Source of the DNA: Thuidium tamariscinum | Taxonomy: Eukaryota; Streptophyta; Bryopsida; Hypnales; Thuidiaceae | Assembly: GCA_947034885.2 (NCBI GenBank) | Contig: OX344757.2 | Coordinates: forward strand, 21,694,001 to 21,758,000 | Reading direction: 5' to 3' | DNA: 64,000 bases | Part shown: one piece after another, positions 50,058 to 62,489 of the stretch | Position numbering within the stretch: the stretch's first letter is position 1 | Layout of the letters: every line of letters starts with the position of its first letter | Notes under the pieces: generated by a model | Told to the model about the DNA's origin: nothing | What the model saw: the letters and a program-made list of their open reading frames with translations, nothing else | The model's database searches: none | Position numbers and translations under genes: made by a program

Positions 50058-51464
50058 CTAGATACGTTGAAGATCATCATTTGGAATATTGATGATACCA
50101 GCCTTAATGAGGAGGCACTTCACTTCATTGAAACTGAAGCTTGGAGAATGAATGAACTTGTCTTCCAAAAGGTTCATTTTGCAGAAGTAGCGAAATAAGT
50201 AATAGAGATGCTTGCAGTTTACGTACTGATGGCGCCCACCGATTGCTGAGACAACCATATCTACAAAATCTGGACATGTGCACTCCGAGTACATACCGAG
50301 TGTGATTTGGTAAACTTTCTGCTTGGGCTCTGTTCCAGATTGAAGGGATATAATGGCTCCTAGTCCAGGAAAGGGGAGCATAGTAACTCCCAAGATTATT
50401 CCTTTCACATTCCCAACACTTTCCCATTTATTGCGATGCTTTGCAGTAGGAGCATTTGCAATACGTCTAATAGGCTTGTTTCTTCGAGTAGTTGGATAGC
50501 TATCAGCGTGTAAAGGAATGGGCTGATCATAGAGGACTGCTTCAAAAACATTGGACATTGTAAACAAGCGTCGAGGTGACATAGGTGGCCGATCCTGGAG
50601 TTGAAAGCCAGCTTCTTGCAATAGAAGTGTTTCTTGTCGAGTCAAGTTAGTACCCGTCAATACAGGCCATACGTCTGGAACTTGAGGCCAATCAATTACC
50701 CAAGCACGTTTTGAGCCCTCAACACATCGATGAATATCGTCTGGGCAGAACCAAAAATCTGTCATGATCTCCTTGTTTCCACCATACTGTTTCTTCCTTC
50801 CATGGTATGTTGGAGCTGGAGTGCCTTTGGAGCCCTTTACAATTTTGGCAACACAACGAATGTTTGATCCTCGCTGTTGAGCTTGACATTTGCAGCTTGA
50901 CTTGTGGGATAGTCTTGCGATATGCCATTGAGAAGTATTGCAGTCGCTCTCCAACGCGGTCGTGACATGTGGTAAATGCTCAGGGGAAGCCAATGTATTT
51001 GGTTCCTTGAAGGCCTCTGTTGGTGTACGTGTTGATCTCTGCATAACTCGAGGTTGAGAAAAATTGACCTTATCTGGCCGATGAGAGTCGCCATCAGAAC
51101 TAATGGGAAGGTCCAGCTTCCGCTTACTACTACCAAAAACCTCCTCTCCCTCTAAGTGTGGAACACGAGTGGAAATATGAGCTGCTCCAGGAAGGACATT
51201 CAAGGCCTCTGCAATCTTCTTGGGATCACCACTACGTCTTGCACTTCTTAACTTAAGTTCCTCCTTTGATGGCCCTGACCTTGATGTAGTACCCTTTATG
51301 AATGCTCGATAATTTGTCATTTGCATGAAGGCTCGAATACAATCATCACATGTGGCAACAAACAGATCTTTACCTCGATTACCCGATTGCTGCAACCATT
51401 TGTTATGTACAGTTTCAGATAAATTGCATGATGGCAAGTCTGCCATTTCTTCCACAGACAACCC

Positions 51465-51845
51465 CTACAAGAAAAAATTTGTAGTGAGATCCAAAATGTA
51501 GTATTTAGACATTCACAAATGAAAACTTTTTAAAACATTGCATAAATAGTAAAGTATTTTATCTTATAATAAGACATGAAGACAAGCCTTTGTTCTAAAA
51601 AATGGTTTAGTGCCTACTTTGTTTAACCTACAAATCAATCTATAAATCACATACTTCCAGAATTACTGATCTCAACAATAGGCATCAATCTTTGCCCTCG
51701 GCTCCGAGGGCAACATTACACCATTCATAATGTGATCTTCAAATCTATCAGAGGTTACGTTTACTTAATTTTTGTGCACAAAAATTCAAGTTAAATATAC
51801 AATGCTCTACAAATACAGAAATTAAAGACATGAATAAAGACTCAC
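51465..51845 (-). other. spliceosomal intron of the MULE transposase gene
   Basis: The 381-base intron has a consensus GTGAGT donor after CAAATG and a polypyrimidine-preceded TTTTTTCTTGTAG acceptor. Removing it joins the DDE exon in phase 0 to the exon carrying the SWIM finger. Confidence 0.75.
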
Positions 51846-53454
51846 CATTTGAGTGGTGCATCCCCATTGGGGATATCGAAAGTGCCAAAAGGCTAGCCAC
51901 AACTCCAATTCTCGCAATGCATCTTCTGAGGCTGCACCAAATGATAGCCACCAAGATCGAATGGCCAAGTATCGAGTCTCAGCTTCTTCCATTGTCCTAG
52001 ACTCCCTGTACTGTTGGCATAAACGAGTATGTTGGTGTTGCATATCTGGTTTGATAAGCTTCTGTGTATGGCGATGCATTGAAGTACTCCAATGCAGGAG
52101 GCATGTGCGTTCACGATTCACCATCTCTGTCTTGGGATTTCCTGATCCGTATATGATACGAACAGCATTCCAATTTGCTTGCGCACTATCAGCCATGAAG
52201 CCCTTAAAGTTTGGACTTTCCACGCCATTGCGTTTCATCACTTCGTTCAGTGACCTCCACATAATACATTGCACTTCTGTGTCTTCGGATTGCATGTCAC
52301 AGACTGCAATAGTCATGACTTTTCTACACCCAGTGTCATACACGTGGCAAGCCATAGTTGTCCAATTTTGGACGCGTTTCACGTGGTCAAACATGAGCCA
52401 CGCGTTCTCCAAATCTCCTCCGGGTTGCATGCGCTTCACGAGGTCCACACCACTACCAGGCCCTTCTACCAACATCTTAAACAAATATACTTTTTCCTTT
52501 CCTTGTCCAGGAAAAACACTATCGTGAATATACTCAAATTTCAAATTCTGTTTCATATTCATAATACTATCTATAATCCCACCCTTTCCAGTGCTACGAA
52601 ACGAAGAGATAGTATTTCGGATGTTAGGGGAACTTAAGTACTGGAACCTATCCATCACATCCTCTAGTGACTTCCCTTGCAACATCTCTTTCGGTCCATC
52701 CCCGTCATGGATGAGATGGTTCTCTAGAAATTACTTACTAGCTGCTAAGGCAATGGACGAGTTAGTTGCACTGAGAGTTCTCGAGACTTCACCAGCTATC
52801 AACTCCGTAATAGTGTCTAATGACTCTCTACATGTTCCAGAAGCCACAGGATGCATGTGGTTCCCTAAATGGATGCATGCCCTGGTCATGACAGTAGTGT
52901 CGTTGAAAACATAATATACTCTAGCATCGCAGACACTAACACAATGAGGTGGAGTCTTACAAATCTTGCAAAGTAGAGTGGAATCCTTGGGAGGGCCAGC
53001 ACCAACATGGAAAGGGACAGAAGTATAACCACACCACTCACTTTCATTGCGCTTTGACAATCTCTTGAGGTAGTCACAATCAGAGTTGTTACATACCAAA
53101 TGGCCGACACAAGAGGATTTCTTGAACTTCAAGCCATCCTCGTTATGAATATTGGATGTCATGGTTCGACACCATGCATGACCATCATAACGCTTGTCCA
53201 TACCATGAAGATTCCTGGCAGCAGATGTTGAAGCTCGAAGCAGGGTTTTCTTGTCGGACATATTTTTGGGTTTTGGTGTCGTGTAGGACGTCTGACGTCG
53301 CGTGTCGCAGGTGACAACATGTCGCTACCCCGTCGCAGCCCGTCGAGTAAGGTAAAAAAAATTTACCCTACGGTAAATGGATTTGGCATACGTGGCAGAT
53401 TGTTCAGAGTGACGTGGAACTTTAAGTAGGCGACTTCGGGTGGGGCGACCACGT

Positions 53455-53970
53455 GTCTAATTTTGAGGGCGACTTCGGGAAGGGCGACCGCGCTTCAAAA
53501 TAGGGCGACCACGTGTCCAATTTTGAGGGCGACCTCTTGTCGAGGGGCGACCTCGGGTGGGCGACCTCTGGTTTGGGGGCGACCTCTTATCAAGAGGCGA
53601 CCGCGGGTGGGCGACCTCTGGTCTAGGGGCGACCTCTTGTCAAGGGGCGACCACGGGTGGGCGACCTCTTTGTTGCAATTGTCAAAAAAACACTTAAAAC
53701 TGCCATTTTTAGTACAAAAAACAAAAAAAATTAGAAATGAAATTTTTTTCATATATAATGGTAGGATCTTGTAATATTATAGTATGAGAATATGTGAAAA
53801 AAATTTCAAAAATTTTCACCACACAGATTGCAAGATAATTGCATTCAAAGTGTAGAAATTATGTTTTGGGGGACTCTGGCGACCTCAGGTGGGCGACCTC
53901 TTGTCTAGGGGCGACCTCGAGTAGGCGACCTCTGGTCAAGGGGCGACCTCGGGTGGGCGACCTCTTTGTT
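53455..53970 (+). repeat. GGGCGACC sub-terminal clusters with a 296-bp tandem duplication
   Basis: Dense repeats of GGGCGACCTC(G/T)GGT occur at 53,460-53,670 and again at 53,875-53,965. Each cluster is followed by the same AT-rich segment of about 215 bp (starting TGTTGCAATTGTC at 53,671 and 53,967), giving a period of 296 bp. The two AT-rich segments are almost identical. Position next to one end of the hAT-like element suggests transposase-binding repeats. Confidence 0.75.
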
Positions 53971-54178
53971 GCAATTGTCAAAAAAACACTTAAAACTGCC
54001 ATTTTTAGTACAAAAAACAAAAAAAATTAGAAATGAAATTTTTTCATATATAATGGTAGGATCTTGTAATATTATAGTATGAGAATATGTGAAAAAAATT
54101 TCAAAAATTTTCACCACATAGATTGCAAGATAATTGCATTCAAAGTGAAAAAAAAATGTTTTAGGGGACAATGACAAA

Positions 54179-54598
54179 CTAAGGTAGACATGCCTATTTG
54201 CAATCTAGCTATATTGGAGTCAATTCTAAGAGGGGTACATATTTATTTGAAGTGTGCACATGTTTCTTGAATCAAACCCAAATGAAATTATAATTTTTCA
54301 ATCAAAATCGTAATTTCTATGAATTTTTGAAGTAGACAATCCTAAATTACAAAACCGCCTTTAGGCTAGGATCATAAACAACTTATAAACATTGTATAAC
54401 CACCTAATCAACAACTAGATATTTTCTATTTAAATAGTGACACATTACTCCAACTTGTCATAAAATCCTTGATTTTGTTATAGAATGAAGGGAATTTGGG
54501 GGGGGAGGTAGAAATGGGGCCAAAACTAGAGTGACGGAAATAGGCTAGTCTAGTTGGTGGAATAGAGTTACAAATGGAAATGGGTTGGTCTACTTTAG
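54179..54598 (+). mobile_element. MITE, GTAGAC-ended family, most complete copy (420 bp)
   Basis: The ends CTAAGGTAGACATGCC and, on minus, CTAAAGTAGACCAACCC are inverted repeats. It has relatives at 4,672-5,081 (inverted) and 23,738-24,110. No clear target duplication was found. It is nested in the hAT-like element. Confidence 0.6.
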
Positions 54599-56006
54599 CT
54601 TAAGAGATTTGATTTTCTTAACTTAAAAAGTTTTCACTTTAGATCTTAACTTAATATATCATTCAAAATTAAGTTGAGAATGTAGGAAAAATAATGTGGT
54701 TGTCATTTTATTTTAAATTATTAAGTAGAAGGTACATCATAGAGGAAAAAAAATAATAGCTCTAAGGTGGAAATGTGGAAATAGAAATTCTAATCCCAAT
54801 GGTGAGATTGTTTGATTAATCAATGCTAATACTACAAAACTGCTTTTTTTAAAATTAAAATTGAAGTAAAAAATGAATCCTATCTCAAACAATTTCAAAA
54901 TCTTATTATTATTGCCCACAAAACAAAATGATTCATAATCTTTGCATCACCAATCTAAATAAAATGAATCAAAGTTCTAAGAAGACAAAATTACAATCTA
55001 TAAGAAAAAAAATTTAATTTTTGTGGATTTGTTTTTACCTACATAATTTAGATCTAAGCTTATTGTGATATGACTCTTGCTTTTAGGCACTAATTCAAAT
55101 AAAACTACATTTCTAGAAAGCCAATAAGATTCTCTATCTTATAATAATGTTTCAAAAAGTTCCATAAAAATTTGACATTATAGGAACTTGTACAAAATCC
55201 ACTTTACCCCCTTGTAGAGACAATGAAACTTTAGAAGATTACAATCTACTAATGTATTACTTATCAAAAAGATTTTGAAATATAAAATTATGGATTGTGA
55301 TTTTTTTTAAATCATCCCCATTTGATTTTTTCTAATCTCCAAGCATCATTATATTCTTATATTTCTTAGCAAGTTAGCATCTTCACCTAAATTTAAAAAT
55401 TAGAAGAAATAGATTTGAATTAAAACTTCTCCGTGTAATTTATGTAAAAGTCAAAGAATCATTCTAAAACTGTATTATTAACTAATTCGATTTCAAAATA
55501 CAAAATAATGAATGGATATTTGTGTAAGAACTTCATCACTTCAATTTTTCTATTTTTCAAGCATCATTGTATTTATGTATAATTTACCACCTTCACCAAA
55601 AATTTTAAAACTAGAGGGAAGAGATTATTTTAACTTAGAACTTCTCTTTTGTTTATATATAAATCTCATAGTCATTCTAATTGTGTGAAATTTATAACTC
55701 AGGAGGGGGGGCACTCCTGGTTTATTTAATTATAGCGTGCAATCAAATGAAAGGTGCTTTTAATTCCCTTAGCCTAAATTTTAAACAATTTTTAGAAATA
55801 AATTAGCATCACTAAAATGAGCTATTATCATTATAAATAATGAAGGGTAGAAAATAATACACAACTTTATCAAATTTGTTTTTCTAAATAAGGGTAGCCA
55901 AAAAGGATCTCTAGAAATTTGAACTTTTATGAAGTATACTAAGTTTGAAATAAGGAATCCTATGAGCTAAATACTATGAGAGCATGAGCTCTACATGTAA
56001 ATGAGA

Positions 56007-56098
56007 GTGACAACTAATGGTGACAACTAATGGTGACAACTAATGATGACAACTAATGGGTGACAACTAATGGTGACAACTAATGGTGACAACTAATG
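56007..56098 (+). repeat. 13-bp minisatellite, seven units
   Basis: Seven units of GTGACAACTAATG occur with one changed first base and one 14-base unit. Near identity of the units indicates recent expansion. Confidence 0.9.
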
Positions 56099-56467
56099 GT
56101 TGTGCTCTTATGAGTACTCACACTTTGAATGTGTTTGAATGAAATTGTTTAAAATGGAAGTATTGCTTATCTAGTCTCTAGCCTCTACATGTATCACATG
56201 TTTAGTCAAAGTTTTAATGACAAATTCTTTTTTCTTTGTAATTATTTGCAAAAAAAATGCAGGTCTTTCTTATGTATAATGAACATAGTGTATAATTAAT
56301 TAGCACCCAAGAAAAATTCAAAATAAAGATAGGGTTATTGAAATTACCTAAGTTTAAAAATTTAGGTAAAGATAGGTCTATTTTAATTCACCAAATGTAC
56401 CTACATTGCCCCCATCTTATAAGGGCTTGAATGCACGTCATGTCCTAATATATTACAAAGTGCATCC

Positions 56468-56764
56468 CCGGGGAGGACACTTCTTGTATATTTGGAGGAT
56501 CCACGTGCGGCGGTGGGGTATTTTTAGGGGGGCTATCAATTACTTGTAATCATTACTTGGCAACATTAAAAGAGCTCCTATTTTACCATAAAGCGGAAAA
56601 ATCAGCCATATTATAATCCCTATTTTATTTTTAAAACACTTTGCCTTTTTAATGTCCCCTATTTTATATGTAAATTTCTTATAAATTTTACCTAAGATTA
56701 TTTAAATGTACCCTATATTCCACCGCATGTAGGTTATTAAAAAACGGGAAGTGTCCTCCCCTAG
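56468..56764. mobile_element. MITE with 9-bp target duplication, GGGGAGGACACTTC ends (297 bp)
   Basis: The inverted termini share GGGGAGGACACTTC. The direct repeat AGTGCATCC flanks the element at 56459-56467 and 56765-56773. A 9-bp duplication fits Mutator; an 8-bp hAT reading is also possible given uncertainty of one base. It lies inside the old satellite region. Confidence 0.75.
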
Positions 56765-58559
56765 AGTGCATCCCCCAAGATTTATAAAGTGAATTATAGG
56801 ATACAAAATAATTATTAGAATTTTGTGTAACTAAAAACTTCTCCATTTGAATTTTTCTATTTTCCAAGCATCAACATATTCATGTATTCTTCATTACCTT
56901 CACCAAAAGCTTAAAAACTAAAAAGAAGAGATTCAGATGAAAACTTTCCCTTTTCATCTAATCAAATCTTAAAGTCATTCTAATGATGTAATATTTATTA
57001 AGTGAATTTTAGAATAAAAAAGAATGCATGGATATTTGTGAACAATCTTCTCCATTTAAAATTCTCTATTTTTCAAGCATCATTATATTTGCGTACTATT
57101 TATCAATCTCCACCTTCAACAATAAATCAAAAATAAAAATGAAGAACTTTAAATTAAAAAAATTTAATTTTTATTTCTACAAATGTTATTTGAAGGCTCA
57201 TCCTAATGGCAAATTATTTATCAAGCAAATTTTAGAACTCAAAATAGGGGATGGAGACTTTAATAACAACTTGCCTATTTCAATTTTTCCTATTTTCAAA
57301 CCATCATCGTTGTCATGTCTTATTTAGGCACCACCTTGATTTTATCCTAAAAATTAGAGGGAAGAGATATAAGTGAAACTTCTCTTTTTTATTTATACAA
57401 CTTTATTTTGAAGGCTTATCCTCATGGTGGATTATTCTATCAAATAGATTTTAGAACTCAAAATAGTAGATAAAGATTTCAATAACAATTTGCCCATAAG
57501 CCCATTTGAATTTCTTCATTTTTCAAGCATCATGATACTCATGTTTTATTTAAACACAACCTTAATTTTGTCTTTAAAATTAGAGGGAAGAGATTAAAAA
57601 AATGAAACTCTTGTTTTAGATTTATGCAACTTTAATTTGAAGGCTCATCTTTTTGGTAAATTATTTATCAAGTGGATGTTAGAACTCAAAATAGTGGATA
57701 GAGATTTCAATAACAATTTACCCATTTGAGTTCTCTATTTCCAAAGTACCACCATACTCATATCTTAATATTTCACCACCTTCATCTCAATCCTAAAAAT
57801 TAGTGGAAAGATATTTAAATGAAAACATTTGCTTTTTGACTTACAAAAATGTCAAAGAATTGTTGTGGTAAAAAACATTTATCAAATAAATTCTAGAATA
57901 CAAAATAATAGATTGAGATTTGTATAAGAAGATATCCATTAAAATTTTCCATTCTTGAAGCATCATTCTACTCAAGTATTATTTACTACTTCAATTTAAG
58001 ATTTTAAAATAAGAAGAAAGAGATTTAAATGATAACTTCTCCTTTTAGTTATGTAAATGTCAATGAATCATCCTCATAGTGTATTGGATTTCAAAATACA
58101 AAATAATAAATAGAGATCAATGTAGATTGTTCCCCATTTAATTTATCAATACATTAAAAATTACAATTCCATTTACATAAACATTCATACAATAATAAAT
58201 TTCCCTTTCCGCAAAATCTGAATCCTCAATGAAAGTTGTGACCTTATCACTCCAATTATCCAGTAGAAAGAACTCATAGGTTAAATTAGATACACAAAAA
58301 TTAAAACCTTACTATAGACAATCGAAAGTAAACAAATCTTGAGAAGAGCTTTGATATTTAGCAAATGAGATTAGACATTTAGCCATTTAGGCATTGAAGT
58401 CTAATTTCAAACATAAACATTTTCTTAGGTCACCAAACATAGAAGGTACATTAATCAATTCAGAAATTGAAGCAAGTGTAAGTACTCACAATGAGTTAGA
58501 CTCTTCTTTCCCTCCATTTTTCAAAAAAATGCCATACTCTATGTTTCTTTCGCGACCAC

Positions 58560-59925
58560 TTCTCAAGGGCAACCTCTTGTGGGCGACCGCGGGTGTGGGG
58601 CGACTGAAGGTAGGAGAATGCGGGTCTAGGACGACCGCGGGTGGAGGTGGGAGCCATTCACTCAACCAAGTTCAAAAAAAGTCATTTTGGGGCCATTTTA
58701 GGCCATTTTGGGGCGACTTCGGGTCTTGAGGCGACCTCTTGTGGGCGACCGCGGGTGTGGGGCGACCGAAGGTAGGAGAACGCGGGTCTAGGGCGACCGC
58801 GGGTGGAGGTGGGAGCCATTCCCTCAACCAAGCTCAAAAAAAGTCATTTTGGGGCCATTTTGGGGCGACTTCGGGGCGACTTCGGGTCTTGGGGCGTCCT
58901 CTTGTGGGCGACCGCGGGTGTGGGGCGACCGAAGGTAGGAGAACGCGGGTCTAGGGCGACCGCGGGTGGAGGTGGGAGCCATTCCCTCAACCAAGCTCAA
59001 AAAAAGTCATTTTGGGGCCATTTTGGGGCGACTTCGGGTCTTGGGGCGACCTCTTGTGGGCGACCGCGGGTGTGGGGCGGCCGAAGGTAGGAGAACGCGG
59101 GTCTAGGGCGACCGCGGGTGGAGGTGGGAGCCATTCCCTCAACCAAGCTCAAAAAAAGTCATTTTGGGGCCATTTTGGGCCATTTTGGGGCGACTTCGGG
59201 TCTTGGGGCGACCTCTTGTGGGCGACCGCGGGTGTGGGGCGGCCAAAGGTAGGAGAACGCGGGTCTAGGGCGACCGCGGGTGGAGGTGGGAGCCATTCAC
59301 TCAACCAAGCTCAAAAAAAGTCATTTTGGGGCCATTTTGGGCCATTTTGGGGCGACTTCGGGTCTTGGGGCGACCTCTTGTGGGCGACCGCGGGTGTGGG
59401 GCGGCCAAAGGTAGGAGAACGCGGGTCTAGGGCGACCGCGGGTGGAGGTGGGAGCCATTCACTCAACCAAGTTCAAAAAAAGTCATTTTGGGGCCATTTT
59501 GGGCCATTTTGGGGCGACTTCGAGTCTTGGGGCGACCTCTTGTGGGCGACCGCGGGTGTGGGGCGACCGAAGGTAGGAGAACGCGGGTCTAGGGCGACCG
59601 CGGGTGGAGGTGGGAGCCATACCCTCAACCAAGTTCAAAAAAAGTCGTTTTGGGGCCATTTTGGGCCATTTTGGGGCGACTTCGGGTCTTGGGGCGTCCT
59701 CTTGTGGGCGACCGCGGGTGTGGGGCGACCGAAGGTAGGAGAACGCGGGTCTAGGGCGACCGCGGGTGGAGGTGGGAGCCATTCCCTCAACCAAGTTCAA
59801 AAAAAGTCGTTTTGGGGCCATTTTGGGCCATTTTGGGGCGACTTCGGGTCTTGGGGTGACCTCTTGTGGGCGACCGCGGGTGTGGGGCAGTTGGAGGTGG
59901 AGGTGGGAGCCATTGCCTTGCCTTT
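58560..59925 (+). repeat. 162-bp satellite built on the GGGCGACC motif
   Basis: About eight units recur, with GGGCGACCGC at 58581, 58743, 58906, 59058, 59220, 59382, 59544, 59706 and 59868. Spacing is 162 bases except for neighbouring units of 163 and 152. Each unit holds four or more GCGAC motifs, the block GGAGGTGGGAGCCATT, and CATTTTGG repeats. Because 162 is a multiple of three, long frames stay open on both strands; these are not taken as genes. Confidence 0.9.
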
Positions 59926-59969
59926 TGTAACATTCTCTTTTATTTTGGATTTTTTTTGGCATTAGATTG

Positions 59970-60937
59970 AGATTTTTCAACTTGTTTACTATTTTTCCTA
60001 AAAATTAAAGAATTGTTGGTAGATGACTCTAAAATTATTCTCTGTGAACAAGTGATAACATTTAAAGAAGAGTATAGAGAGAATGCAAGCAAAGTATAAA
60101 TATACAATGGAATCTATTTTGTTTTCTATTGGAAAATTTGCCAACTTGATGAAAATTAATTAATAATATGGAAAAATACAATAGTGAAGTATTTGAAAAT
60201 ACATCAACATTAAGGTGCTTAATGAGGAAGTTGGGTGTATTGCTTCGAAGAAGCAAATGACAAATGGATAGTTGGTGAATTTGCTTACAGATAAACTATG
60301 GTTGATGAAGCTCTTGAAAATAGTTTCCCCCACCCATTATTTTGTAATAGGACATGATATTCCTATATTACCATAAATGGGTAGGCCACATTGCATGCCT
60401 CTAAATTTCAAAAACTAATGTAAATAAATTAACAAATTCTTTATGATGTGCCATTTAGAAAAATATGTTGAATATCTTGTATGCAAGGTGATAAGGTGTT
60501 GAGATCTATGCATAGAATCTCAAATTTGAATTCTTTTGTGCAAATATTTTGTAATTTTTGTTATAAAATTTACTCTCATTTGTTCATTCCTAAATTACTG
60601 CATGAAAAAGTCTACAAAATGAAATTGAAATATAACATGTAAAGAATCAAGAATCCCCTTGTCTACATATAAAGCTATGATTCATTCTATTTGGACTAAT
60701 GATTAAAAAATTATAGATAATCTTGTTTTTTGAGCAATTATAGAAACTTCTTGAAAAATAACGTATTAGATTTCATTTTGAATGCAATTTTCACAAATTT
60801 TCTAAAAAATTATTTATCAAGTTAAAATTTTCTTCCTAGAAAAATCACACAATTAGAATTTATGTGATTCAATTCTATCCTAGAGCTATCAATAATTTAT
60901 TTTTTTGTTCAACCTATTTCTACTTAACAATTTGTAA
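59970..60937. other. AT-rich interior of the hAT-like element
   Basis: No gene or clear repeat was recognised between the 162-bp satellite and the nested TTAA-family element. Confidence 0.45.
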
Positions 60938-61453
60938 ACCCCTAAGTACTCACGTGGCTTTTTTTTAGTTGTTGCTTGACTTTGGGTAGAATTTTTGGGC
61001 ATTATATTTTTTTTCAATTTAAAAAAATTGGATTGTCTTTCAACATTTACATTCAAAACTAAGATCAATGTGATCAAACAAAAATTATAAGAAAAATAGT
61101 AGGAAGTGTTTAGAATTGCATAGTGTTGAAAATTTTAATATTTGGAGAAAATTTTGATTCTTTCATTATTAGATCTTTTTCATTTTTTCACAAATCAATA
61201 GAAACCACAATTTTGACCAATCCAAAAAAAATCAAGTGCTAAAGATGAAATTTGTATTTTTGGTGATTTTTTGAAGTTATATCTTCAAAATTCATTTGAA
61301 AATAATCTAAAAACAACTTTAAAACTCTACCTATATAGATACTTTCTATTTTTTGTGTTTCATATAATCTTTTTTGATGATAACTTCAAAAAAGTTATAG
61401 AACTTGTATTTTATCACATTTGCATTTTGTCCTAACCTTTTGGGCTTTTAGGG
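60938..61453. mobile_element. TTAA-family MITE, degraded (about 516 bp)
   Basis: The right terminus, on minus CCCCTAAAAGCCCAAAAGG, and the adjacent ACAAAATGCAAATGTG block match the elements at 14,471 and 46,146. The left end ACCCCTAAGTACTCACG is weaker, and the flanking TTAA has decayed to TAAA and TTAG. Nested in the hAT-like element. Confidence 0.5.
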
Positions 61454-61662
61454 GTTAGAGATTGAAAACAAATTTGTTTTTTTGGAATTTTTTTTCTTAG
61501 AATTTTAAATCAATTTTTTTTATTATAATATAACATAAAAAACAAAGTTTATAGTGCAAAAAATTTCCATGAATTACGGTCAAAGTCATTGAAATTGTAG
61601 TCCAACATTCAAAATTTTATTTTTCCAACTTGAATGCTAATATCTTCTAATGGGTGATTGCA

Positions 61663-62489
61663 AGAAACACTTGTACTATTTGTTGCGTTTTGTCACACCT
61701 TAGATTCCGATTTTTTTTTAGCCATAAATTTTGTGTTTTAGCTTCAAATGATTCAAAATTTATTGGGAAGCTACTCATGGCTATTATGTATCTATAATGA
61801 ATTTTGGAGATTTTTCAAAAATAACTTATTATTTTTAAATAGCCCCAAAAATTTCTCACAATACTTGATTTAGGGGTTTTTAGCACCATTTACCTCCCCC
61901 CAAAACGAATTTTGACCTAAAATTTAGAAAAGATGGTCTCTTAGTATATTTATAGCTACTGTCTAAATGAATTTTCAAAATAGACTTATTTTTATGTATT
62001 GTAGAAGTCCACAAAAAGAGCTTCATTTTGCATTTTTTTCCAAAGGTATAAAACATTATTTTAGTGAGTTTTTTGGTCAAATCTCATCTCCGCAAAGTTT
62101 TTCCAAATGATGTATTTTTATGTATTTTAAGAAAAAATGTAAAATGAAGCTCTCTTTGTAGACTTCTACAACACATTAAAATAAGTATTTTAAAAATTCA
62201 TTTAGACAGTAGCTTTAAGTCTACTAGGAGACCATCCTCTCTAAATTTTAGGTCAAAATTCTTTTTTTTTGCAGGTAAATGGTGCTAAAAACCCCTAAAT
62301 CAAGTATTGTGAGAAATTTTTGGGGCTATTTAAAAATAATAAATTATTTTTGAAAAATCTCCAAAATTCATTATAGATTTATAATAGTAGCTTCCCTACC
62401 AATTTTAAGTCATTTGGAGCAAAAAATAAAAAGTTATGGCCAAAAACAAATAAAAAACTAGGGTGTGACAAAAGGCTTTAAGTGTTTCT
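61663..62489. mobile_element. long foldback element (827 bp)
   Basis: The two ends AGAAACACTT and AAGTGTTTCT start arms of about 380-400 bp that are inverted copies of each other, meeting near 62,077. Matching blocks include TTTTGTCACACCYTAG, TTTCTCACAATACTTGATTT and TAAAATTTAGA. The arms are about 85-90% alike by eye. No coding capacity and no clear target duplication. Nested in the hAT-like element. Confidence 0.75.

Larger units (their letters stand above)
55230..58250. repeat. degenerate satellite, period about 218 bp
   Basis: Variants of CAAGCATCAT followed by TATTTACCACCTTCACC and an AGAGGGAAGAGATT block recur near 55,339, 55,557, 56,865, 57,077, 57,299, 57,521, 57,738 and 57,954, with spacings of 212-222 bases. 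The middle (about 55,700-56,800) is disturbed by other sequence, including a MITE. Units are strongly diverged, so the array is old. Confidence 0.65.

Noticed and set aside
52680-52740. Mini-intron starting at GTAAGT in the MULE gene
   Set aside because: The nearest usable acceptor gives about 53 bases, below usual plant intron size, and the sequence reads as coding apart from one TAA.
59012-59965. 317-codon open frame on +
   Set aside because: It is produced by the 162-bp satellite, whose period is a multiple of three; the opposite strand is open too, and there is no start context or domain.
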